DNA of 64,000 bases from Ignavibacteriales bacterium (GCA_016707585.1 JADJHL010000002.1:124001-188000), one strand, 5' to 3'. Counted from the first letter of the stretch, positions 9,723-18,812 are shown. Notes: generated by a model not told the origin, from the sequence alone. Numbers and translations: made by a program.

Positions 9723-9819
9723 ATAATCATATTACTTTGAACCTGGTACATATTTTTTGTTAAAGTACATTATACATTTTCTAAAAAATAATTTTGCTGA
9801 TTAATTTTCCAAATACAAT

Positions 9820-10842
9820 TTATTTGTTGTATAATGTTAAGTGTTCTTTTTGCTTGAGATTACTAATTGGATACCATATAGACTTATTATTTAAATTATA
9901 AATTCCAATATATGTTCGTGAACGGGTATCCCTAATTCCCATTCCCTTTGAAATTGCATTCTCTTGAGCTTTAAAGAATATATTTTCTTTGTCCCAAAAA
10001 CTTGCCTCACTAACAATCAGAGAATCATTTATACCTTGAGTAGAAATAATAGACTCCTTTTTTTTAGGAATACTATAAGACATTAAGCTATCTCCTTGTG
10101 AATAAAAAAATGAATCATCAAATATTCCAATTCCAAGTAAATGCCCCTTTAATTCAAATAGTGTTTTATTGGAATTGTTTATATCGACCACAACTATCTT
10201 AGGATACAATGAGTTGCCCTGCGTAGTATAATTGTATACTAAAATATTTTCATCCTTGCTCAAAATGAATTTGCTTATATAAGATCTAGCATCAAGATTT
10301 AAAATACTTTTTAGATTCTTATTATATTCATCCATTAAAAATATATTTCTTTCATCCCCAATATATATTCCCGAAGTCGTCCAGAATAAACCTGAAAAAA
10401 CCATGAACTCCATATTGTTTTTATAAAAAAGCTTTATTCCATCTACATTATTACTATAATCAAAAATATAAAGATCAGGATATAATGTAAGATTTGCTTC
10501 AGAATACTTATACTTCTTGTCCTTCGTGGAAGCAAATAAAATCTTTTTCCCATCTGGCGACCAAGCAATTTCACCTTCATAATTAATATTATCAGTAATA
10601 CGATATAAGATTGAATCTGATAAATCATAGACATAAATATCACCGAAACCTTGGGATTCGGATAATATTGATCCATCATCATTTTGAGATTGTATAAAAG
10701 CTATTTTTTTTGCCGATTTATTTAAGTTCTCATAGGAAAAAACTTTAACAGATTTTTGATTTTCATTTTGTGCATTAAGTTCCTTTTGATTTTGACAAGC
10801 AATAAAATGAATGAATATTATGAAAACCATTATAAATTTCAT
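9820..10842 (-). CDS. Probable lipoprotein with TolB/WD40-like beta-propeller repeats
   Basis: A 340-residue exported protein. The N-terminus MKFIMVFIIFIHFIAC is a signal sequence ending at Cys16, consistent with a lipoprotein although the lipobox is loose. The body carries PD40-type propeller repeats, clearest in DIYVYDLSDSILYRITDN followed by EIAWSPDGKKILFAST, and weaker blades after it. These domains usually bind proteins or polysaccharides; no catalytic motif is seen. It is convergent with the oxidase gene upstream and sits 46 bp after the start of cysS, so it may be read through from it. Function is unassigned. Confidence 0.6.
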   Translation of the reverse strand: MKFIMVFIIFIHFIACQNQKELNAQNENQKSVKVFSYENLNKSAKKIAFIQSQNDDGSILSESQGFGDIYVYDLSDSILYRITDNINYEGEIAWSPDGKKILFASTKDKKYKYSEANLTLYPDLYIFDYSNNVDGIKLFYKNNMEFMVFSGLFWTTSGIYIGDERNIFLMDEYNKNLKSILNLDARSYISKFILSKDENILVYNYTTQGNSLYPKIVVVDINNSNKTLFELKGHLLGIGIFDDSFFYSQGDSLMSYSIPKKKESIISTQGINDSLIVSEASFWDKENIFFKAQENAISKGMGIRDTRSRTYIGIYNLNNKSIWYPISNLKQKEHLTLYNK

Positions 10843-10887
10843 ACAATTACTTCCAGTATCTAGTTACACATATTCGAAGTGAATTTT

Positions 10888-12318
10888 CTATCTAACAATC
10901 TTATAATTCGTACCTTCTTTTCCATCCTGCAAAACAACACCAAGTTCTTTTAGTCTATCGCGAATTGTATCTGAAAGCTGGTAATTTTTATTTTGCTTTG
11001 CTTCGGTTCTAAGTTTCATAAGCAATTCAACAAGTTCTCCAACAAGTTTATCATCGCCGGCAATGGTCTTATTAAAATCAACAATGCCAAGAACATTTTC
11101 TGCTGTTTTAGTTAAAAATGTTTTTACATCATTATACAAATTAACATCAACATTTTCTGAGGAAGCAATTATGCGGTTTACTTCTTTTGCAAAATCAAAA
11201 ATAACTGCAACGGCTTGAGATGTATTTAAATCTTCATCCATTGCTTCTTCAAATCGCTGATAAAAAGATTTGAAATCAAATTCAGGTTTAACACCCTGCC
11301 TACCGGCAGGCAGGCGAGAATTATTTTTCTTTATCTCATCATTAACTTTATCAACAAGATTTGTAATCTTCTCAAGACCTTTTTCTGCTCCGGTCAAAAG
11401 ATCATCAGTAAAGTTTAATGGTCCGCGGTAATATGCTTGCGCAAAGAACATTCTTATTGCTTCCGCAGAATATCTTTTCAACACATCTCTTGCTGTAAAA
11501 AAGTTTCCAAGAGATTTAGACATTTTTTCTTCATTGATATTAAGAAAACCGAAATGAAGCCAGTACTTTACAAATGGTTTTCCTGTTGCAGCTTCACTTT
11601 GCGCTATTTCATTTTCGTGATGAGGAAAAATTAAATCATTTCCGCCGGCGTGAATATCAAATGTTTCTCCCAGATGTTTGCAACTCATTGCAGAGCACTC
11701 AATATGCCAACCGGGTCTTCCCTTGCCCCACGGACTTTCCCAGTAAGGCTCGCCATCCTTTGCTTTTTTCCACAATGCAAAATCTAACGGATTAGATTTC
11801 TCTTCGTTAATTTCTATTCGCGCACCTGATTCAAGATCTTCAATATTTTTACCGCTAAGTTTTCCATATTCACTAAAATGTTTTACGTCATAAAAAACAT
11901 TTCCATCTTTATTGTATGCAAACTTTTTGTCCTCAAGTTTTTTTATCAGATCAATTATCTCGCTCATATGCTCGGTGGCTTTAGGATAAACATTAGCTTT
12001 TTTAATTTTAAGTTTTGTTATATCATCAAAAAAAGCATTGATATAATCATTAGTTACTTCGCTTGGTTTTCGTTTTTCTTCGTTAGCTTTTTTAATAATC
12101 TTATCGTCAACATCAGTAAGATTCATAACAAATTTTACTTTGTATCCTTTGTACTCAAGATATCTTCGCACCATATCAGCCATAACAAAAGAGCGCGCAT
12201 TACCGATATGAAAGTAATCATAAACAGTTGGTCCGCACATATAAATTTTAACTTCGTTAGGATCAATTGGAATAAATTCTTCTACTTTTTTTGTGAGTGT
12301 GTTGTAAAGTTTTAACAT
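10888..12318 (-). CDS. cysS: Cysteinyl-tRNA synthetase
   Basis: Class I synthetase charging tRNA-Cys. Zinc ligand Cys28 lies in YMCGPTVYDYFHIGNARS, with HIGN at 37-40; the second signature is EEKMSKSLGNF near 264. WHIECSAM and FPHHENEIAQSE are further family motifs. The start is the ATG at 12318 (MLKLYNTLTKK). The frame is open another 45 codons upstream, but that stretch is translated from an intergenic inverted repeat and is not CysS-like. About residues 335-342 read RLPAGRQG, encoded by a 20-bp palindrome absent from normal CysS; the reading frame is kept and the flanking helices look intact, so the enzyme is probably active. Confidence 0.93.
   Translation of the reverse strand: MLKLYNTLTKKVEEFIPIDPNEVKIYMCGPTVYDYFHIGNARSFVMADMVRRYLEYKGYKVKFVMNLTDVDDKIIKKANEEKRKPSEVTNDYINAFFDDITKLKIKKANVYPKATEHMSEIIDLIKKLEDKKFAYNKDGNVFYDVKHFSEYGKLSGKNIEDLESGARIEINEEKSNPLDFALWKKAKDGEPYWESPWGKGRPGWHIECSAMSCKHLGETFDIHAGGNDLIFPHHENEIAQSEAATGKPFVKYWLHFGFLNINEEKMSKSLGNFFTARDVLKRYSAEAIRMFFAQAYYRGPLNFTDDLLTGAEKGLEKITNLVDKVNDEIKKNNSRLPAGRQGVKPEFDFKSFYQRFEEAMDEDLNTSQAVAVIFDFAKEVNRIIASSENVDVNLYNDVKTFLTKTAENVLGIVDFNKTIAGDDKLVGELVELLMKLRTEAKQNKNYQLSDTIRDRLKELGVVLQDGKEGTNYKIVR
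11295..11314. repeat. 20-bp palindromic repeat inserted in frame inside cysS
   Basis: CCTGCCTACCGGCAGGCAGG is a near-perfect palindrome, GC-rich in AT-rich coding DNA, and it is translated as part of RLPAGRQG. Related palindromes occur between genes at about 20951-20970 and 23570-23590. This supports insertion of a mobile palindromic element into the gene rather than native coding sequence. Confidence 0.75.
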
Positions 12319-12384
12319 AGTAATAGTTTTTTGTTTGATAATTGTTGGTGCAAATATAAAGAAATTTGGCGGACTGAATATTAC

Positions 12385-12460
12385 GTGGAACTTTGTGTCT
12401 TTGAGACTTTGTGGCAAAGGATTTTGGAGAATGCCACGAAGACACAAAGTCACTAAGAAG
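12385..12460. repeat. Intergenic inverted repeat upstream of cysS
   Basis: Two arms, ACTTTGTGTCTT at 12390-12401 and its complement AAGACACAAAGT at 12439-12450, flank a short spacer. The left arm also contains a second ACTTTGTGG. The element fills the space between rluD and cysS and gives a false N-terminal extension to cysS when read through. It looks like a dispersed intergenic repeat of the kind common in environmental Bacteroidota. Confidence 0.6.
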
Positions 12461-12462
12461 AA

Positions 12463-13443
12463 TTAATGTCTAAGTTTCTCTAAAAGCAGTTTAAAATCTT
12501 CCGGCAATTCAGAATCAAATCTTACAAGTTTGTTTGTATGCGGATGGATAAAACCCAATGTTTTTGCGTGTAAAGCTTGCCTTGGCATAATTTCTAAAAG
12601 ATTTTGAATTCTGCTTCTTAACTTTGGAGATTCTACACCTGCGTGAATTTTATTACCACCATAAGTATGATCACCAAAAATAGGTTTCCCTAATCCTGTA
12701 AGATGAACTCTAATTTGATGCGTTCTTCCGGTTTTTAGATTAAGCTTGATGTAAGAAGTAAACTCATATTGCTCAATCACTTTATAAAAAGTAATTGCGT
12801 CTTTTCCTTCTTTATCACTGGTCGTAAATTTTTTTCTATCACTTTTACTACGAGTAATTTTTGTGTTTATCTCACCTTCTTTGTCTTTAAACTTTCCCCA
12901 GCAAATTGCGTGATATTCTCTTTCGATTGAATGTTTAGAAAACTGCGCGGCTAACTTAGCATGGGTGTAATCATCCTTTGCAACAACTAATAATCCACTT
13001 GTCTCTTTATCAATACGATGAACAATTCCTGGTCGCCCGCCTTCATTATCTGAGCTTAAAGTTTTTGTGTGATGGAGAAGTGCGTTTACCAAGGTACCTG
13101 TATAATTTGCATAAGCAGGATGAGCAACCATTCCAGCAGCTTTATTTACTATTAGGAAATAATCATCTTCATAAATTATATCAAGAGGAATTTCTTCAGC
13201 TTCAACATCTTCAGGTCTTGGTGAGATAATTTGAATTGCAACAACTTTATCAAAGGGTTTAACATTATAATTTGATTTGACTACAATGCCGTTTACTGTT
13301 ACAAGTCCGCCGTCAACAGCTTTTTGTACTTTAGATCTTGTAGTATTTTCGATGTGATGAGTAAGAAATGTGTCTATTCGTTCTTTTCTTTTTCCTTCTG
13401 GAACATCAATCAGAAATTTCTTTTCGGTTATCAGTTTGCTCAT
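12463..13443 (-). CDS. rluD: Ribosomal large-subunit pseudouridine synthase, RluD type
   Basis: Converts uridines of 23S rRNA (helix 69 for RluD itself) to pseudouridine. The N-terminal S4 RNA-binding domain spans about 20-70 (ERIDTFLTHHIENTTRSKVQ). The catalytic motif HRIDKETSGLLVV contains Asp145, and the C-terminal signature LKTGRTHQIRVHL is present. Its 326-residue length is normal. The ATG at 13443 lies 38 bp inside the end of lspA, which is a common gene order, and the two are likely translated together. The choice of RluD over the related RluC/RluA types follows from the S4 domain and the neighbour. Confidence 0.92.
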   Translation of the reverse strand: MSKLITEKKFLIDVPEGKRKERIDTFLTHHIENTTRSKVQKAVDGGLVTVNGIVVKSNYNVKPFDKVVAIQIISPRPEDVEAEEIPLDIIYEDDYFLIVNKAAGMVAHPAYANYTGTLVNALLHHTKTLSSDNEGGRPGIVHRIDKETSGLLVVAKDDYTHAKLAAQFSKHSIEREYHAICWGKFKDKEGEINTKITRSKSDRKKFTTSDKEGKDAITFYKVIEQYEFTSYIKLNLKTGRTHQIRVHLTGLGKPIFGDHTYGGNKIHAGVESPKLRSRIQNLLEIMPRQALHAKTLGFIHPHTNKLVRFDSELPEDFKLLLEKLRH

Positions 13444-14116
13444 CGAGCGAATCTTCTTTCATTAAATCTGTGCTGTTTGCTTTCTGAATTTCATTAGTTG
13501 AATCATCCGTAACAGCTATAACATTTGCTGAGGATGAAGTTCCGTTATCTAAAACTGCTTCAGCCTTTTCATCTTCATCCTGATGCTTTTTATAAAAGAG
13601 CAATAAAATCAAAACACCGATTGTAACAGCTGCATCAGCAATATTAAAAACAGGCCAGCGATCGTAACTTCTTCCGAACAGAGTGAAATCAAAAAAGTCA
13701 ACATCAAAAAAATCCACAACTTTCCCATAGAACAATGGCGCATAATCAAAAAATACTCCATAAAAAGTTCTATCGATTAAATTTCCAACTGCGCCGCCAA
13801 GTATAAGTGCAATTGCTATTTTAAGGCTCCAGCTTTTATCGCGGATTACATAAAGATAAAATATCAAGCCTATGCTTGCTACCAGTGAAAAAACAGAAAT
13901 GATTAATTTAAAGCTGCTTCCAGGATCGTAACCGAAAGCCATTCCAGGATTTTCAACAAATGTAAATCTAAAAAAATCACCAAATACCGGAATCATTTGC
14001 CCAAGATACATTCCTTCATAATTTATGTTCAGGAACGGAATCGAGAATCCCTTAACCATTAATTTCGTAACCTGATCAATAACAACAACAGCAAATGATA
14101 AATACAGCGCTTTCAA
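13406..14116 (-). CDS. lspA: Signal peptidase II (prolipoprotein peptidase) with C-terminal extension
   Basis: Inner-membrane aspartyl protease that cleaves the signal peptide of lipid-modified prolipoproteins. Four membrane segments span about 1-175. The catalytic aspartates are Asp115 in GGAVGNLIDRTFYG and Asp161 in VFNIADAAVT. About 60 extra hydrophilic, acidic residues follow the last helix and are not part of the standard enzyme. The start is a TTG at 14116: an in-frame TAG lies directly before it, and AGGAG (complement of 14128-14132) is 11 bases upstream. A long G/C homopolymer begins 40 bp upstream of the start and could affect expression. Confidence 0.92.
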   Translation of the reverse strand: MKALYLSFAVVVIDQVTKLMVKGFSIPFLNINYEGMYLGQMIPVFGDFFRFTFVENPGMAFGYDPGSSFKLIISVFSLVASIGLIFYLYVIRDKSWSLKIAIALILGGAVGNLIDRTFYGVFFDYAPLFYGKVVDFFDVDFFDFTLFGRSYDRWPVFNIADAAVTIGVLILLLFYKKHQDEDEKAEAVLDNGTSSSANVIAVTDDSTNEIQKANSTDLMKEDSLDEQTDNRKEISD

Positions 14117-14155
14117 ACTAATACAAACTCCTGAGTATGCTTAAATTTTTCCCTC

Positions 14156-14191
14156 GGGGGGGGGGGCGGGGGGGGGGGGGGGGGGGGGGGG
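14156..14191. repeat. Homopolymer tract G11-C-G24
   Basis: Eleven G (14156-14166), one C, then twenty-four G (14168-14191), in a genome that is otherwise strongly AT-rich. On the strand carrying lspA it reads as poly-C, 40 bp before the start codon and 27 bp after the DksA-like gene. It is either a hypermutable tract and potential quadruplex former, or a poly-G sequencing artefact. Confidence 0.9.
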
Positions 14192-14217
14192 TAAATTAAC
14201 GAAAAACATTTTTGATT

Positions 14218-14994
14218 TTACTTTTTTTCTTGTTTCTGTTTCATTGGTAAACACAACTGGCTATGAGGTACTGCAAGTAACCTTTCTTTTGGAATCAAAG
14301 GACAAGTTGGACAATTATGCTGTGGTTCCTCAATACACTCAACACAAATACCATAAGTGCCATTATCAATTCTTTTTAATGCATCTTCAAGATAACCTAA
14401 AAATTTGTTTTCGCGTTGCGCATAAAGAAAAGTTTTTTCTCTTTCCATTGCATCTGTTCCTTGCTCAGCCATATGAAGTGAGTAAGGAGAATTTTCATTT
14501 ATGTATTCGCCTGTTGTAGGATCAAGCATTTGCTCTCTTAAGTTTTGAAGCTGCTCAAGAATTTCGTCTCTCTTTTCAAGAATCACTTCTCTAAATTGTT
14601 CAAGATCTTTTTTGCCATATCCTTTAATTTTCTTTAACGCAGCAGCACGATTAGCAGCAGCCATTTCAGGAGAAATATATTCTTCTTCTTTCTTTTTATA
14701 AATATGTTTTGGTTTTGATTTAACAACCGGTTTTTTAACCTGTTCATCTTTTTTTACTGCTGTCTTCTTAACTGCTTCTTTAACTTTTGCAGCCACTTTA
14801 ATCTTAGCCTTTGTTACTTTTTTTTCTATCACTTTCTTCATAACCTTTTTCTTTGGTGCTTCCTTCTTTACAGTTTTCTTAGGTGTTACAACTTTAACTG
14901 GTTTTTTCTTTTTTACTTCTTTCTTCACAACTTTCTTTCCTGTTTTAGTTGAACTTTTTTTTGTGGTCTTTTTAACAGTTTTTTTTGCTGCCAT
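14218..14994 (-). CDS. TraR/DksA-family zinc-finger protein with lysine-rich histone-like N-terminus
   Basis: A 258-residue protein. Residues about 1-112 are low-complexity Lys/Ala/Val repeats (AAKKTVKKTTKK) like a histone-H1 tail and should bind nucleic acid non-specifically. From about 130 comes a coiled coil (DLEQFREVILEKRDEILEQL), then a DksA-like zinc finger: YGICVEC (Cys217, Cys220), an inserted NCPTC (Cys228, Cys231), and PHSQLCLPM, where the usual final CxxC keeps only Cys248. DksA relatives bind RNA polymerase in its secondary channel; whether this one does is inference. The start has a good Shine-Dalgarno (GAGGAGAC). It lies 23 bp after ileS. Confidence 0.85.
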   Translation of the reverse strand: MAAKKTVKKTTKKSSTKTGKKVVKKEVKKKKPVKVVTPKKTVKKEAPKKKVMKKVIEKKVTKAKIKVAAKVKEAVKKTAVKKDEQVKKPVVKSKPKHIYKKKEEEYISPEMAAANRAAALKKIKGYGKKDLEQFREVILEKRDEILEQLQNLREQMLDPTTGEYINENSPYSLHMAEQGTDAMEREKTFLYAQRENKFLGYLEDALKRIDNGTYGICVECIEEPQHNCPTCPLIPKERLLAVPHSQLCLPMKQKQEKK

Positions 14995-15017
14995 GATTGC
15001 GTCTCCTCTAATTAGGC

Positions 15018-18000
15018 TTAAACCTTTTCGATGTTAATTGAACAATCAAACTCACCTATCTTAAATTCCTGAGTAAATCCTTTATCAGATTTAACATTCT
15101 CAGATAATTTTTCTGCAAGAGTTTCCGTTGAAATATATTGATTAAAATTATTTATTGCTTTAACAAAATTTTCAGAGCCGGTAAAATTAATAATTATTTT
15201 GTCAGTTACATCAAATCCGGCATCTTTTCTCATATTCTGGATTCTATTAACAAATTCACGCGCCAAACCTTCTTCTATAAGTGCTTCATCAAGTTCAGCA
15301 TCAATTGCTACTGTAATTCCGGCTTCGGCTTCAACAACCCAGCCTGTAATTTCAGTACTTATAATCTCCACATCATCTTTTGTAATTGCTAAATCTTCAC
15401 CATCAATATTCAGTACAATATCCGTACCTTTTTCAATCTTAGAAATATCTTCTTTAGTAAAGTTTTTAATTAATTCAGCAACAGTTTTTACTTTTTTACC
15501 AAACTTTGGTCCGATTGATTTAAAGTTTGCTTTAGCTGATTTATTAACGATTTCAGAATCATCAGTTAAGATAAGTAATTCTTTTATGTTTACTTCTTCC
15601 AGAATTACATCTTTCATTTTGGATAAGGCTTCGTGTTTGCTTTTATCAAGTGCAACCATAATTTTTTGTAATGGCTGGCGTACTTTAAGATTATTTTTTG
15701 CACGCATTGCACGAGTTAAATAAACAACATTTTGTGCAACTTCCATCTTTTCTTCCAATGATTTATCACGATATGTTGCTTTTGGAAATTCTGCAAGATG
15801 AACCGATTCAAATTTTTCTCGCTTTGTTTCATTGTTCAGATCAAGATAAATTGCTTCAGAAATAAATGGTGCAAACGGAGCTGTTAATTTACACAGCGTT
15901 TCTAAACACTCATACAAAGTTTGATATGCAGAAAGTTTTTCTTTATTCATTTCAGATTTCCAGAAACGTCTTCTGCTTCTGCGAACATACCAGTTTGAAA
16001 GCTGATCGATTGTGTAACTTGAAACTGCACGTGCTGCTTTAGTTACATCGTAATCATTCATTAGTTGTTCGTATTCTTCAACAAGTGCATTAAGCTTAGA
16101 AATTATCCAGCGATCAATTTCAGGTCTTTCTTCATATGGAATCAAAGCATCTGTAAAATTAAATCCATCAATGTTTGCATAGAGAGCGAAGAAAGAATAC
16201 GTATTAACAAGTGTTCCAAAGAATTTTCTTTGTACTTCAACTAATCCTTCTTCATCAAATAATGTTGGACGCCAGGGCGGTGAATTTGTAACCAAATACC
16301 AGCGAGTTGCATCAGCACCATATTTATCAAATAACAAAAATGGATCAACAGTGTTACCAACTGACTTAGACATTTTTCTTCCGGTTTTGTCTAAGATCAA
16401 TTCGTTTACAATTACATTTTTAAACGCAACATTATCAAATAACATTGTAGAAATTGCGTGCAAAGTGTAAAACCATCCGCGAGTCTGATCGATTCCCTCA
16501 CAAATATATTGTGCAGGAAAATAATTTTTTTCAAATGCTTCTTTATTTTCAAACGGATAATGATATTGAGCAAACGGCATAGCACCTGAATCAAACCAAA
16601 CATCAATTACTTCCGGAGTTCTTTTGTATATCTTTCCATTTTTCTCAAATAAAATTTTATCAACAAATGGTTTATGAAGATCAATCATTTCTAAATCTTT
16701 TAATGAAATTCTTTTACCATTTTCTTCAATAAATCCATTTCTAACTTCTTCAATACTCCCTATTGCAAATACATCGCCATCTTCACTAATCCAAAGAGGT
16801 AAAGGTGTTGCCCAAAATCGATCACGCGATAATGCCCAATCTTTATTATCTTCAAGCCAGTTACCGAATCTTCCGCTTCCAACTTCCGGTGGCTGCCAGT
16901 TTATTTGTTTATTCAATTCAACCATTCTATCTGCAATAGAAGTTGTTCGGATAAACCAGGATTCGCGTGCATAATAAATTACTGGAACTTCAGGATGCCT
17001 CCAGCAGAAAGGATAAGTATGAAGTATAGTTTCTTTTCTGTAAAGTTTTCCTTCGTGTTTAAGTTTTACAATAATTCCAGCGTCAGCATCTTTAACAAAC
17101 TGTCCTGCAAAATCAGTTACTTCATCTGTAAACAAACCACCACGAGTAACAGGCTGCAGCATCGGCAAGCCGTACTTTTTAGAAACTTCATAATCATCAG
17201 CACCAAATGCCGGAGCTATGTGAACGATTCCTGAACCATCCGCAGTGCTTACAAAATCACCTTCAATTACATAAAAAGCTTTTTTATCAACAGAACAATA
17301 TTCCATTAACTGTTCGTATTCAATTCCTGCAAGTTCGCTTCCCTTCATCTCTTCAAGAATTTCATACTCTTTATCGATTACAGATAATCTTTCTTTTGCA
17401 AGAATCATTGTTGCATATTCTGTTTTGATTTTTACGTAATCAATATCAGAACCAACAGCCAGAGCAACGTTTGAAATCAATGTCCATGGAGTTGTTGTCC
17501 AAACAAGAAAATGCTCATCAGCATTAACGAGTTTAAATAAAACATAAACAGATGGATCTTTTGTTTCGCGGTAACCTAATGCAAGTTCGTGTGATGATAA
17601 AACAGTTTCAGATTTTGGATCCTGCGGAACGATTTTATAATCTTTATAGATGAGTCCTTTATCAAACAAAGTTTTTAGCGCCCACCAAACTGATTCGATA
17701 TAATTATTATCAAGAGTTATGTATGCTGATTTGAGATCAATCCAGTAACCCATTCGAGTTGTCATCTTCTCCCAAAGATCAAGATAAGTAAAAACAGATT
17801 CACGGCATTTTTGATTATACTTTTCAACACCGTAGTCAAGTACTTCACTTTTATGTTTTATACCAAGAGCCTTTTCAACTTCAATTTCAACCGGCAAACC
17901 ATGTGTATCCCAGCCGGCTTTTCTGTTAACACGATAACCTTGTAAAGTTTTGTAACGGCAAACTAAATCCTTTAAAGTTCTTGCCATAACATGATGAATA

Positions 18001-18164
18001 CCAGGCTTACCATTAGCCGTCGGCGGACCTTCGTAGAACGTCCACGATTTATCTTCATCTCGAGTAGTTATACTCTTTTCAAATATTTTTTTGGATTGCC
18101 AGAACTTTAATACTTCTTGTTCTAACTGAGGATAACCTATTTTTTCTAAATTCTGCTTAAACAT
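15018..18164 (-). CDS. ileS: Isoleucyl-tRNA synthetase, IleRS2 type with GxHH signature
   Basis: Class I synthetase of 1048 residues, longer than the common bacterial IleRS1. The first signature, in PPTANGKPGIHHVMARTLKD, reads GIHH (residues 55-58) where most class I enzymes have HxGH. The second is DKTGRKMSKSVGNTV near 595. Other landmarks are GWDTHGLPVEIEVEKALG, the CP1 editing domain (VWTTTPWTLISNVALAVG) and WFDSGAMPFAQ. IleRS2 enzymes are typically mupirocin-resistant, and the GxHH subgroup has been linked to very high resistance. The gene follows the membrane coiled-coil protein by 27 bp in one minus-strand run. Confidence 0.95.
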   Translation of the reverse strand: MFKQNLEKIGYPQLEQEVLKFWQSKKIFEKSITTRDEDKSWTFYEGPPTANGKPGIHHVMARTLKDLVCRYKTLQGYRVNRKAGWDTHGLPVEIEVEKALGIKHKSEVLDYGVEKYNQKCRESVFTYLDLWEKMTTRMGYWIDLKSAYITLDNNYIESVWWALKTLFDKGLIYKDYKIVPQDPKSETVLSSHELALGYRETKDPSVYVLFKLVNADEHFLVWTTTPWTLISNVALAVGSDIDYVKIKTEYATMILAKERLSVIDKEYEILEEMKGSELAGIEYEQLMEYCSVDKKAFYVIEGDFVSTADGSGIVHIAPAFGADDYEVSKKYGLPMLQPVTRGGLFTDEVTDFAGQFVKDADAGIIVKLKHEGKLYRKETILHTYPFCWRHPEVPVIYYARESWFIRTTSIADRMVELNKQINWQPPEVGSGRFGNWLEDNKDWALSRDRFWATPLPLWISEDGDVFAIGSIEEVRNGFIEENGKRISLKDLEMIDLHKPFVDKILFEKNGKIYKRTPEVIDVWFDSGAMPFAQYHYPFENKEAFEKNYFPAQYICEGIDQTRGWFYTLHAISTMLFDNVAFKNVIVNELILDKTGRKMSKSVGNTVDPFLLFDKYGADATRWYLVTNSPPWRPTLFDEEGLVEVQRKFFGTLVNTYSFFALYANIDGFNFTDALIPYEERPEIDRWIISKLNALVEEYEQLMNDYDVTKAARAVSSYTIDQLSNWYVRRSRRRFWKSEMNKEKLSAYQTLYECLETLCKLTAPFAPFISEAIYLDLNNETKREKFESVHLAEFPKATYRDKSLEEKMEVAQNVVYLTRAMRAKNNLKVRQPLQKIMVALDKSKHEALSKMKDVILEEVNIKELLILTDDSEIVNKSAKANFKSIGPKFGKKVKTVAELIKNFTKEDISKIEKGTDIVLNIDGEDLAITKDDVEIISTEITGWVVEAEAGITVAIDAELDEALIEEGLAREFVNRIQNMRKDAGFDVTDKIIINFTGSENFVKAINNFNQYISTETLAEKLSENVKSDKGFTQEFKIGEFDCSINIEKV

Positions 18165-18191
18165 TTTAAATTATTGTAGTGTGTAAGTGGA

Positions 18192-18812
18192 CTATAATTC
18201 TTCGTACTTTTTAATTAATTCTCGTTCTGTATGAATGAACTCTTTAAGTTCTTTTTCAATTCTTTCTTTTTTCAAAACTGTATTTTTTGCATGAAGTTCT
18301 GCATCATTAACTAATTTTTGAGCTGCAACTTTTGCTTCTCTTAAAGTTAATTCAGCTTCTCTTTTTGCATCGAGCATTGTTTGTTCATAAACTTTTATTT
18401 TTTCTTTCAGGATAACACTTTCACGTTCGGAACCAAGTACTTCCTGAAGTGCCATTCCAAAAAATCCCATTGCCCCAAGCATAATATTTCTTAAGCTGTA
18501 AAGAATAATGTTTTCAGTTATCAACTGTGAAGCTGAAAAATATTCATTAAAAAAGATTATGATAAACAAACTAACAATTGTAATCGCAATTATTATTGCA
18601 AAAACTATTTTACCGCCGCGCTGCCATCCTAAAATACGATTGATAAACCACCCACAGCTAAAACTAAAAATTGAAAGCACAAACCAAACTGCAAAATTTA
18701 ACTGACCAAAATCAAACAGGTTTGTGTTTAAAAAATTTGAGAAAAATAAAAACACCGCAAGCAAAACTGCTGCGCCGTAATTAACTAAAACTTTTTTAGG
18801 TGAGAATGCCAT
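18192..18812 (-). CDS. Membrane protein with C-terminal coiled coil, function unknown
   Basis: A 206-residue protein with four hydrophobic segments at about 10-30, 38-60, 70-92 and 100-125. A long charged coiled coil follows (KIKVYEQTMLDAKREAEL, then TLREAKVAAQKLVNDAEL). The heptad-rich tail resembles that of DivIVA-type proteins and of the DivIVA-like product two genes upstream, which suggests a role in positioning or scaffolding at the membrane; that is inference. Its start overlaps the phosphorylase stop by one base (TAATG at 18810-18814). I do not recognise a named family. Confidence 0.6.
   Translation of the reverse strand: MAFSPKKVLVNYGAAVLLAVFLFFSNFLNTNLFDFGQLNFAVWFVLSIFSFSCGWFINRILGWQRGGKIVFAIIIAITIVSLFIIIFFNEYFSASQLITENIILYSLRNIMLGAMGFFGMALQEVLGSERESVILKEKIKVYEQTMLDAKREAELTLREAKVAAQKLVNDAELHAKNTVLKKERIEKELKEFIHTERELIKKYEEL

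Noticed and set aside
12319..12453. 45-codon extension of cysS
   Set aside because: It comes from the intergenic inverted repeat. CysS proteins start close to the MLKLYNTLTKK segment.
14218..14994. Calling the gene dksA with full function
   Set aside because: The last CxxC is incomplete, an extra Cys pair is inserted and the N-terminal half is low-complexity, so only family membership is supported.
15199..15723. 174-codon plus-strand frame inside ileS
   Set aside because: It is a shadow frame opposite a strongly conserved synthetase and has serine-rich random-like composition.
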